Below, piece by piece: positions 46,499-56,499 of a stretch of DNA of 64,000 nt. The notes beneath the pieces are model-generated. The model made no database searches and was not told the DNA's origin. It saw only the letters and a list, made by a program, of their open reading frames with translations. The stretch's first letter is position 1. Every line of letters starts with the position of its first letter. Made by a program: the position numbers and the translations under genes. The DNA is from Phoronis australis (lineage: Eukaryota > Phoronida > Phoronidae), in assembly GCA_002633005.1 (NCBI GenBank), contig NMRA01000635.1:101243-165242 (forward strand). Direction: 5' to 3'.

Positions 46499-47977
46499 CT
46501 GAAATAAAACCAAAATAATGCGGAAGTTATTTTTAGGGAAATAACAAAACTGAGGGGACAATGTCTTTGACAAGAATAGTCATTAATTGAGAGACTTTGA
46601 ATAAGCAGTTAACCATGTAAAACACATTTTTGTTACATACAATTAAGTCAATGCCAAGTCTGAAGAAATATTAGAACAATCATTTTAAATGTGAATTCAA
46701 AGAGAAGAGGTAAGGGTGGGAGGGGAGGATGAAGGGAGATGGAGAGGCACTGAGGGATAGAGCGTCAGGGAGGGGGGGGGCGAGTTTTACATTTGGCTGA
46801 AATGACAACACTGGAAACAAAACTAATTCCCACATTTCATAATAAGAAAGCCTATGCTTTTTGCAACAAAATTACATAATCGGAACATAACGTTTGAGTT
46901 AATTTTACTTGAATTAAGTTGCTATCCCAGGAATAATCTTTAGTGATTTACATGACTTAAACCTCCAATTTGTACAGAGGAGAGCAACGACAAACAAAGG
47001 GTCTGAAGAAGACTGACACTCGTTTTAATTCTATACCTTTTATTTTACTAGAAGATCGTGCTTGATTGACCCATGAGGTCAGGCCAGTGATGATGTAAGT
47101 TGTTTACAATATAGCATACTTAGGTGGGTAGATTTCCTAAACCCCACTCAAAATCCTGGGACACCCTCGCATATTCCCCAGTGGTGAAATATACTTCATT
47201 TACAAGAAACACAATCAAATGTAGCTTTTGTCTCAAATCTGCCACTACCACATAGTTCTTGGGAGAGTACATTGTTTGAGTGATGTGGTGAATCTACAGT
47301 GAGTGATAGGGCTTTAATTGTCTCTTACATGGGTCACAAGGGTACTGAATTTTGAGAACCAATTTGATGCCCCTAATTCTGTGGAGAAAACTGGTTTTCA
47401 AAACTAGTGACCCCTGTAAGTGAGAGTAGTAATAACAAGAGCATGCTAAGTAATGTTCTGCACCCATGACCACAGCTGCCAACAGCTGTCAAATTCCATG
47501 AAAATCTGACAAGGACCAAGATACAGAATAACTAAAAAATAAAATGAGAATGCTCGGAGGGGCGACACTTGGCGAAATTGACTGAAAAGAAATTGATGAT
47601 GACAATTTATTATTTATTTATTATTGCGATATTTAAAATGAGGGTGGCACTGCTTTCCAAGACGATGATGAAGATGGTAGCGAAGATGAACATGGTGATA
47701 ACAATCATATGATGAATGAAGATGTCAGAAATCAGTAAGAAATATAAGGTGAATATTATATATACGTAAATAAAACAGCAAAAATGGGTCCATTTTTGTT
47801 GTTTTATTTATGTATATTTATTCTACTTTTCGACACACAAGTGTATCTTTTAGAGGATCTGGATCGCCTCATTTAGTTTCAGATTTGTTTTCTACGTTAT
47901 TTAAGAAATATAGTATTTCTACATAGAAGATAAACCAACATTTGTGCAGCATCAACAGAAAATCACAAATAATTCAA

Positions 47978-49632
47978 CAAGAGCAACGCGGAGCGTTGAA
48001 ATGCGCCCACGAATGCATTGCAAATGGTGTGCTTTTAGGGTTATTTATTTGTATCATAAAAATGGCCACTAGATGGCGCAAAAACATACATGCCATATTT
48101 CATAAAAATCTGTCAAGGAACTTCAGAGAAACAAAGGAAAACAGAATAAAATGAAATTGCCACAATTGGGCAGAGTCCGTTGGAACCGCATGAAATGAGT
48201 CGTCGTCGTTTATCTTCATATAAATACACTTACTAAATTTAGTAAAGATCCTGCAGTGGGTTTAGGATTATCAACTATGGGCGCAAAACAAAACTACCAC
48301 TAGGAGGAACCACAATAGTCAGACACCATCATCAAAGGTCGTCTTCACACTGAGAACATATATGCCAATTTTCAAATGATTTGGTTGATACAGTGGTGGA
48401 CACAAAAAACAAGATTTGAAAACAGCAAAAATGGCCACTAGATGGTGCAAAATACCTCGACTCCATCCAAAAATAGGAAGATAGCGTAATCACACCAATA
48501 GATGCCTATATTTAAAATTTTATGAAAATCTGTTGAGGACCTTTGAAGATACAGAGTTAAACATAAAAAACTAAAATTGCCACTAGGGGGCACAGCAGTA
48601 GTCAGATCTATTGACGACATCCATAGACAACATCACATAAATACACTTGCTAAATTAAGTAAAGATCCTGTGAACGGTTTAGGAGATACAGCCATAGGCG
48701 CAAAAAAAACTGCCACTAGGAGGTGCCACAGTAGTCAAAATCGTGGAAAAATCATTGTCAACCGTCCTCTCTGTAGTAAGCACATACTCGAAAACAGTAA
48801 AAAATGGCCACTAGGTGGTGCAAACTACGTCAAATCCATCCGAAAACAGGGAGGATAGCGTCACCTCACTAATAGGTGCCTACATATTAAATTTTATGAA
48901 AATCCAATGAGGAGTTTTGAAGATACAAAGGTAAACGTAAAAAAAAATAAAATTGTCACTAGGGGCACACCAGAAGTCGGATCCCTTCAAAAGTCGTCGT
49001 CATCCGTTGTTAGCATCACATAAACACACTTACTAAATTTCGTAAAGGTCCTGCGAACAGTTTAGGAGATACAGCCATAGGCACAAAAAAACAAAACTGC
49101 CACTAGGAGGCACCACAGTAGTCGAAATAGTCAGAAAATCATTGTCAACCATCCTCTTTCTGGTAAGCACATACATGCCAATTTTCACAATCATCCTTTG
49201 AGCGGTTTGGTTGATAGAGGTGGACGCAAAAAACAGACTCGAAAACAGTAAAAATGGCCACTAGGTGGTGCAAACTACGTCGAATCCATCTGAAAACAAA
49301 AGGGTAGTGTCACCTCACTAATAGGTGCCTACATACCAAATTTCATGAAAATCCGTTAAGGACTTTTGAAGACACAAAGGTAAGCGTAAAAAATTAAAAT
49401 TGCCACTAGGGGGCACACTGGTACTTGGATCTGTTCGAAAGTTCGCTCATGTCGTCCCATCTAGGAAAGGACCACATGTGCAAAATTTCATGAACATACC
49501 TCAGTTGGTTTTGGAGATAGAGCAGCGGACGCCGGACGCCAGATGGACGCCGGATGGACGCCGCCCGGACGGACGGACGGACGCGGATGACGACATAATG
49601 CGTCCACATATAAATATACAGTGGGCGCATAA
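47978..49632 (+). mobile_element. CTCF-motif repeat, copy 4
   Basis: Head AAGAGCAACGCGGAGCGTTG and tail GCGTCCACATATAAATATAC then AGTGGGCGC. Exact CTCF consensus at 48066-48079, 48580-48593 and 49403-49416. Single-mismatch cores at about 48297, 48433, 48712, 48808, 49100 and 49258. The tail carries GGACGCCGGAtggacgcc-like minisatellite DNA (about 49527-49590). It is inserted in the first unit of the 0.9-kb array. Confidence 0.88.
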
Positions 49633-50238
49633 AAACTAGATGTCCCAGTGAATAATGGAAAACATACTTTTGAAAGCCTGTTCAAAATACTATCTAAAAA
49701 ATTTTAGAAAAAGTTCAAATTATGCATTTTTAAATTAGATGTCAAATAAATCGAAATGAGTAAGGCTGAAAAAATTGTTATAGTTCTTTTGAAAGAGTAT
49801 TCATTAGAAAATCCACATGCAAAATTAAGGTAATTTGCTCTTTCCATTCAAAATGGCACTATTCCAAATGCGCCACATCCGCAATTTTGAATACAACCTT
49901 CAGCCGAGCAGCACTTGATAATAGCTACTCACAAAAAACTAACACATGAAAAATTTCTAAGCAATTGGATCCAAAATGCGCCCTCTATACAGATTGAAGT
50001 GCATATGAGCAATAGTGGACATTTCCAAAAATGAATAATTTTTGGCGCATGTGTAGAACACGTCATCTAAAATAATTGTACCGATTTTCAGCGTATGATA
50101 CGCCTCTAAGAGCATTTGAATCTGAATTTGAAAACAAAATGGCCGCCACGTCTTGTAATAGATCATGACGTGAAAAACAATAGGTTTCCAGCTTAATTTC
50201 AGAACTAGAGGTTGTGTGTGAATTTTGCGCAACTGGGA

Positions 50239-50382
50239 CAAAAATGTAACTTAGAGTACAAAGAAACAATTAAGCAAAAATGTAACTTAGAGTACAAAGA
50301 AACAATTAAGCAAAAATGTAACTTAGAGTACAAAGAAACAATTAAGCAAAAATGTAACTTAGAGTACAAAGAAACAATTAAG
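50239..50382 (+). repeat. Four tandem 36-bp units
   Basis: CAAAAATGTAACTTAGAGTA-type units start at 50239, 50275, 50311 and 50347, nearly identical, inside the 0.9-kb array. The multiple-of-three length keeps a frame open on both strands, but no gene is evident. Confidence 0.95.
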
Positions 50383-52281
50383 CGTGTTGGGGTTAACAAA
50401 CAGAAAGTGCAGCATAATTCAATCAACAAAGGAACAGCATCATCAAAAAATCCTGGATAATTCAAACACGAGATGTCGTAGCGGAAAATGAAAAAAATCT
50501 TCTGAAAGTTCGTTCAAATCCCTACTTAACGGATTAGTTTCCCACAATTTCACAATTTTTTTGGAAATTTTCAAAATTTTCAATTTCTTGGAAATTGAAA
50601 GTCAAATAACTCACTAACGGTAAGTCTGAGAAAAGAAATTGTTCTGGGTCATTTGAAAGTGTATACCTTACACTGAATCCACTGAATGCAATAATTCACC
50701 TCATTTCCTTCTCCCGTTCAAAATGAAACCCCTGAGCACGATTGAAAATTGATGATATCTCCTCAGATCCGCCATTTTGAAAACAACTTACAGTCAAGCA
50801 GTACTTGATAATAGCTATCTACAGGAGACTAACAAATAAAAAATTTCGAAGCAATTTGTCCTGCAATTTTTCCTACAATTTGCCCTCTACAGGACAAAAC
50901 GTTTTCGTCTCGGAATTGAGGTGCCCAGTGGCCCATATTACCACAATCTTTGATCAGAAGTGAATGATATCCAGCACATCTGTAGCAAATGTCTAATACA
51001 ATAATTGTAATGATTTTGAACTGCGCACGTTAAAAATTGCGTCCTCTATGAGCATTCGAAGTCGAATTTGAGAACAAAATGGCCGCCATGTCCGCCATCT
51101 TGAATCTGATCGTGACGAAAAATAATAGGGTTACAATGCTTCTGGAACTTGAGGTTGTGCGTGAATTTCGTACAAAACGGACGAAAAACGACTTGTGCAA
51201 ACAACAAATGAAAGCGCTCGGCGAAGCAACACTTGGTGAAATTAATGGAAAGACCTCAATGAAGATGATACTAGCAATGATGAACATGATGACAGCAATC
51301 ATACGACGAATGAAGATGTCAGAAATCATCAAAAAATAATATTCTCTTCTTCCATGAAAGGTAAACCAACAAAAGAGCAGCAACAATCAGTCAAGAAACA
51401 GCGTCATCAGAAAATCTTGGATCAAAAAACAAGACGACATAGCGAAAAATGGAAAACACATTCTGAAAGCCTATTCAAACGCCTACCAAACAAGTTAGTC
51501 TCTCAAAATTCCACAAAATTTTTGCATCTTTTTTAAATTGAAAGCCAAATAACTAAGAAAACAGTAAGTTTGAAAAAAAAACTTGTTAGAGGTTATTTGA
51601 AAGAGTATACCTAAAAGAATCCACATGCGAAAATTTACTTCACTTGCTCTTCCTATTCAAAATGGAACCTCAGAACAATTGAAAAATGAAATGCACAAGA
51701 TCTGCCATTTTGAAAACAACTTCCGGTAGCAGCAATTGATAATAACTAACTACAAGAAACTAATATACCAGGTACACAAAATTTCGAAGCAATTGGTCCT
51801 ACAATGTGTCCTCTAGAGGCCAAAACATTTTTGGGCTGAAATCGAGATGCACATGCGCAATGGCCGTTATTTCCACCATCCTTGATCGGAAATAAATGAT
51901 TTAAGGCGCATCTGTACTACTTGTCTTCTACAATAAACATACCAATTTTCATCCCCTATGAGCATTTCAATTCGAAAACAAAATGGCCACCATGTCTTCC
52001 TATTTTGAATCTGATGACGAAAAACAATAGGCTTCTAGCTACTCAGAACTACAGTCATGTGTGAATTTCATGATAATCGGACAAAAACTGCGACCTGTAG
52101 AGTGCGAACAAACAAAAAACCGGGTGTCAGAGCAACATACTTGGTGAAATTCACCAAGTAAAAATTCCACACGGAAGAAATCAGCGATTACTTAACTGGT
52201 TTATGGCAGCACTTGCGACAAGTTGAAGAGGCCAGTCAAAAAGCGACCATTTTATAAAAACCACACCCTACGGAAGCCCAA

Positions 52282-52505
52282 TACAAATTAATTGCCCTTA
52301 ACTGGAACCCCCAAGGGAGACGGAAGCAAGGTGAACTGTGAAAAATTGGAGAAGAACCATGACACTCTCAACACCACCCTATTGGCATATCATGGAATGA
52401 GATCAAACAAAGACCAGCAAACAGACCAGATGGTGAGCTGCAGTCACAGAGGCCCTACACACCTCAAGGTGTCCAGAGGCATGAAGTCAACTAAGCCAGT
52501 TTGGA
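52282..52505 (+). pseudogene. RTE-like LINE C-terminal tail, degenerate
   Basis: LNWNPQGRRKQGEL, a stop, then GISWNEIKQRPANRPDGE. The order LxWxPQGxRKxG...W...G.sW.E......R..W matches the conserved basic tail of RTE/craft-type LINEs. The rest of the element is absent. Confidence 0.55.
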
Positions 52506-52725
52506 AAAAGGCATCACCATCATTCAATATTCTTCATGGCTCGTGTTGAAAAATCATGCATCAACTTAATAATTGCGAAAAAGCCTGGGCTTTTACCCGT
52601 CTTAGATACAGTAAACACTCGAGATACCACTGCTTAAACTGATGACCCTGAAAGTCAGGAATGTGGGCGCTTAAACCACTGAGGACATTTCAAGAAATTG
52701 CAGGTGGCTGCCAACATGCACTTAA

Positions 52726-53305
52726 AGGCGAAGGCAACCCTTCTTCCTGTCATTTCTAGTAGAAATAAGGTTCATTGATTATCTTAGACATATTTTTCAG
52801 TTAATTACAGTTTCTTGTAATGTAATTAATTACTCTTCCCCTACTCTGGAAGTGACATTTAGGAGTCAAGAATTAGTGCCATTTCTGTTCATATAGTCTA
52901 ATTGACATGCCGCACAGTTGATGAGTAACGGGATATACTCATTATCATCTCACACACACTCTGGGCGTACCATTACATCGCTTTCCGAAAGATGACACAC
53001 TTCTCAGTAATTGGCAGGTTTGTATGAAGAACACACTGTCAGTATTACCTAGCTTGTCATAGAATACTCGTCAATGGGAAGTAGTGATGACAATTTGAAA
53101 AAAACTGCATGAAAACAACAACAGCACACTCCAACACAGAACCAAATTGGCGCGTAATTCTTGACTCCCTAAACGTCACTTCCGGAAAATGGCACGAGTA
53201 ATTAATTACATTACGAGTAGCTATAATTAACTGAAAAATCTGTCTGGGATAATCAACAAACCTTATCTGTACTAAAAATGACATGAAAAAAGGTTGCCTT
53301 CACCT
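52726..53305 (+). mobile_element. Deletion derivative (MITE) of Kolobok family 1
   Basis: TTAA on both sides (52722-52725 and 53306-53309). Ends AGGCGAAGGCAACC and GGTTGCCTTCACCT, with TIRs following those of 19473-21413. The interior keeps only a mutated THAP start (MPHS, then TLGVPLHRFPKDDTL) and the right arm. It is a clear intermediate between the gene-bearing element and a MITE. Confidence 0.85.
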
Positions 53306-53654
53306 TTAACCTGATCGAGCCAAACAGTCGACTTGGCCATAATACTACAACTGACCTCGCATGTGAATTTTATCAATGGATATAATTTAGATAAATCTAA
53401 ACACAGACTTCCTCCATTTGTTTGTGCAGTTCAAATTTTGGGACTCTATCGATTGAAGCATGCAAAGAAAATTGAACAAGAAACTAGATATGATATCTAA
53501 TGCTGTTTACATATACAGTAATTAGTTTTGCATGAAATAAGAAGCCTCCAAACACGATAAAAGAATGGTTCTTCTGAGAAATAAGTTTGTTGTAGCGTCG
53601 TGTGGTTGACTTTAGTCCTGGTAAGACTCAGTTTACATGTTGTTTTTGACACAC

Positions 53655-53820
53655 TACCAATAGGAAGCTACCAATAGGAAGCTACCAATAGGACGCTACC
53701 AATAGGACGCTACCAATAGGACGCTACCAATAGGACGCTACCAATAGGACGCTACCAATAGGACGCTACCAATAGGACGCTTTAACCAACAGGGCGCTTT
53801 AACCAACAGGACGCTTTAAC
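53655..53820 (+). repeat. CCAAT minisatellite (14-bp period, nine units) plus 17-bp units
   Basis: CCAATAGGA starts at 53657, 53671, 53685, 53699, 53713, 53727, 53741, 53755 and 53769, exactly 14 bp apart (unit GCTACCAATAGGAC). Three units of GCTTTAACCAACAGGAC-type follow. Confidence 0.95.
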
Positions 53821-53821
53821 C

Positions 53822-53870
53822 ACAGGCGGATTTAGGGGGGGCCCAGTGGGCCCGGGCCCCCCCTTGGCTG
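53822..53870 (+). mobile_element. hAT-like terminus (GGCGGATTTAGG), single end
   Basis: CACAGGCGGATTTAGGGGGG followed by a GC-rich palindrome. Same terminal motif as at 16203 and 61232. The partner end was not found within the window. Confidence 0.4.
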
Positions 53871-55713
53871 CCGCAAAAAAAATAAAACAGCAAGAGCGTA
53901 GGGTAATATTGAGTTTATTAATTAACCCTGATAATTAAAATTATACGGATGAAACAAGATTTAAATGTGCGCAGTTTAAGGTTTGGGGTGGGGGGAGGGC
54001 TCAGATCCAATTTCAAGTGCCAAATTCGGAACGCGGCTCATTTGTAACGGAAGTATGGCTAAGTATAGACTCTCCCGCGATATCCCAGGCGACCAGCAGT
54101 GGCGCTGCGCACTACGACTCCATTTCCGTCGTCTGCTCCACTGTGCAATGAAGAAAATTTACTTCATTTTTTAAAGAAAATGGAACCTGAGTGACGATGA
54201 AAAAACAGATGCTGCTGGTAAGATGTGAATTTTAATCGAAGCCTTAGTGAATCACTCAGAAACTCATAATTCTCTTTTTGTCAAACTGACTTTTAAGTCT
54301 TAAAAGACGATTTCCTAAGCAACCCGTCATTATTGCCAACACGAAAAACGGATTTGGTCTTTTGGGCATTTGAAGAGTATTTTAACGTAGAAACTATATA
54401 TCTGAAACTAAATAAGGCGATCCAGATCCTCCCAAGGATACTATTGTTTCAAGAAATGAAGAATATAAATCGGTAAATAAAACAACAAGAATGGATCAAC
54501 TGAAATTTGAAATTTTCGGATGTAACAACTTCCTTTATCAACAAAAACAGAAATAAAGTAAAATCAAACACAAAATGACAATTGACATATAAGATATGGT
54601 GTAATGAAAATGATACATTTTTGCGTAAAAAATTCAATGACATAGCTCCATAACCAACTTCTCAATAATAAAACTGTCATACCGGTTATCAAAATAACAC
54701 ATAATACAACTAGCAATGAACATGTTTCAACAGATTCTGACTGTTATTCTCAAGGCTCAGAGCCTGTACTAGAGCATAAGGACCACCACAAAGTGTGAGC
54801 TGAGCGGTCTGCCTCAAGTGAACGACAGCTCAGACGACATCTCATGGCAATGAATCAGTTCATTCAATATTGTATTTTCACACCTTCAGCATGAGCTGTT
54901 AGATCAGTTAATTAGATCACTTGAAACAGAAAGCTGCAGTCAAGTCACCTGTATCTTGTCACATGTAATGGCCCTAAGTGGTCTAAAACTTTGTAAAATT
55001 GGTGTCGAAGCCATCTCAATTACTTTCTTTTCCAAAAGCGAAAGTTACACCAATTTTCCTTTTCCTTTGAGATAATCATTGTATGAGCATTTGAGTTGGG
55101 ACCTCGTGCTTCGATTTATTCAACAGGTCCTGCAATTGCTTCATCTGGTCAGAACAGTAAACTCGACTCTGACGCTGTTACCTATATATATGCAACACGT
55201 ATCCTCTCGGCTGGCTACAGCGGCCACATTACTCCCCATCAATTTCTGTACTAATTTCATCCCATGTATATTAAATGGGCGATAACGAGAGGTTTTCACC
55301 TTGTCAAAAATACATTTAACAACACCATCACTTAAAAATGTGCTTAGCTTTCATCAGCGATCTTTTCTGGTTTTGCACACATGTTCAATGAAGCATGTTT
55401 ACAGGAATTAAGATAACTTTGGCGAAAAATATCAACTCTACTTTTTTGCTCGTCATTAACTTTTTCACCACGTGCAATAACTATGAAATGAGAATTTTGA
55501 CGTTATGCAACAGGCAAGGATGAGTGTTAGACTGAGGGCAGCAAGAAACCTTGCAAAAAGTAGCATGGGAATTAAGATATCCGTTGGACATTGCAAGATT
55601 TGTGTCCCTTGGGATTTTCATTCATCAACAAACGGGATTTTGCGTTCCTCAAAATGGCACCCCATGAGGCCGGGAACTGAGCTCCAGAGAGCAACGACAG
55701 ATTTTCATCGGGC

Positions 55714-55834
55714 ACTAGTCGGATACAATGGACCCGGACTTAGAGAACCAGCAGTTTCATCCACTATAAATAACGACCGTTATTTAGTGGATGAAATTGG
55801 TTCTCTAAATCAGGGTCCATTATATCCGACTAGT
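55714..55834. repeat. Near-perfect 60-bp inverted repeat (hairpin)
   Basis: The left arm starts ACTAGTCGGATACAATGGAC and the right arm ends GTCCATTATATCCGACTAGT. The arms pair almost throughout, around a loop of a few bases near 55775 (AACGACCGTT). This is either a palindromic MITE or a hairpin RNA precursor. The open frame crossing it (55505-55885) is a consequence of the symmetry. Confidence 0.85.
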
Positions 55835-56290
55835 ACTAAACGGATGTTTCATTTGACTCTATACGCAATATTTTGTGATGAGTAACTTTTTATGAAGATG
55901 TACTATCGCCTGTGATAATGCCTATACTGGCTATAGCCGATCCTCAGTCAGTCAGTCAGTGGTACTTGCCAGTTGGCATGTGGAAATTTCTACACATCCA
56001 ATTCCATTTGCGAAGGTCAAATATAAAGATTTGTATATTGATAACCTGGAACCGATTTCCTTTTTCCCCACTGGCTCCAAAATGAGAACGAGAAAGATAA
56101 AACCGAAACCGAATCTATCCTCGTCAACTCGTACACCGAATCTATCCTCGTCAACTCGTACACTGAACATTAACAAGCAACAGGTTGACGATCGAAGAGT
56201 CCATCTGACTACAAAAATAACCCGTACACGAAGTGTTCTGACAGTTGTTAAATGTAAAATGGTTCGATATTAACTCAGTGATTAACTTAC

Positions 56291-56345
56291 CAGCTACAGA
56301 AAGAGGTAAAATGACGAGAATTATAAAATAAAGTCTGTCGTCCAT
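56291..56345 (-). CDS. Exon 1: signal peptide, first coding exon
   Basis: The frame begins MDDRLYFIILVILPLSVA, a short acidic start followed by a strongly hydrophobic stretch, typical of a secretory signal peptide. The exon ends in G|GTAAGT (plus-strand cttac before 56291), a good donor in phase 1. Joining to exon 2 completes a valine codon and puts the mature N-terminus (NIAANKP) at the start of the first FTP module, as in other fucolectin-type proteins. I chose this Met because the hydrophobic core starts a few residues after it. An in-frame upstream Met (MLSTT...) would add a basic leader and is less likely. Confidence 0.75.
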
Positions 56346-56483
56346 GCTGTTTTCCCTTCGTTTTTGGGGTTTCACAGTGGTAGACAGCATTTTACTTCCT
56401 TGTGGCCGAAGGTTGTAAAACGACGAGACAAAACCACAAAAAGTTGAACTTTTCAACTGCAAAACTTGTGCAAACCATTTAAT

Positions 56484-56491
56484 TTATATTT
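56484..56491 (-). promoter_or_regulatory. Possible TATA box of the host gene
   Basis: On the minus strand a TATAAATT-like octamer lies about 140 nt upstream of the exon 1 start codon, which would leave a short 5' UTR. It is the only TATA-like match close to the gene start, but the flanking DNA is AT-rich and chance matches are common. Confidence 0.25.
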
Positions 56492-56499
56492 TGATAATT

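Larger units (their letters stand above)
47500..52170 (+). repeat. Tandem array of about 0.9-kb units, interrupted by a CTCF-motif repeat
   Basis: AAAATGGCCGCCAYGTC-like words recur at about 50137, 51076 and 51980, and TTGATAATAGCT-like words at about 49914, 50807 and 51735, giving units of about 0.89-0.94 kb. CGAAGCAACACTTGGTGAAA with ATGAAGATGTCAGAAATCA words occur near 47570-47740 and again at 51220-51330. This shows the array begins left of the insertion at 47978-49632. Short acidic or basic frames inside (for example 51079-51339) are not conserved between units. Confidence 0.75.
46499..56290 (-). other. Intron 1 of host gene (9.8 kb)
   Basis: The intron holds, from left to right: a G-rich purine stretch (about 46708-46783); an array of about 0.9-kb repeat units (47500-52170) split by a CTCF-motif repeat; an RTE-like LINE tail; a Kolobok deletion derivative; a CCAAT minisatellite; a hAT-like terminus; and a near-perfect hairpin (55714-55834). 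No host exon was recognised in it, and exons 1 and 2 join in phase without one. Confidence 0.7.
2677..56345 (-). other. Host gene locus: secreted or receptor-type protein with FTP, kringle, FTP, unnamed and FN3 modules (3' end outside window)
   Basis: Thirteen minus-strand coding exons were joined by hand from GT-AG boundaries and reading-frame phase, giving 2,863 nt (954 codons plus 1 nt). Approximate residues: 1-18 signal peptide; 19-162 FTP module 1; 163-255 kringle; 256-403 FTP module 2; 404-564 beta-rich module of unknown name; 565-666 FN3-like; 667-767, 768-867 and 868-954 three FN3 modules. All introns are phase 1 except the phase 0 intron splitting the first clear FN3. Seen: motifs, boundaries and phases. 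Known: FTP modules bind carbohydrate in fucolectins, and FN3 arrays are typical of cell-surface receptors. Inferred: an adhesion or sensing protein acting at or outside the cell surface. A kinase or phosphatase tail beyond the window is possible but not visible. Introns reach about 18.9 kb and carry most of the repeats. Confidence 0.85.

Noticed and set aside
50212-50400. Possible CRISPR array
   Set aside because: Units are contiguous without unique spacers, in a eukaryotic intron; it is a minisatellite.
50212-50460. Frame with the peptide QKCNLEYKETIK four times
   Set aside because: It follows from the 36-bp tandem DNA repeat. The antisense frame is equally open, and the surrounding 0.9-kb units do not conserve it.
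55505-55885. 126-codon plus-strand frame
   Set aside because: It crosses the 55714-55834 hairpin; an open frame on a palindrome says nothing about coding.
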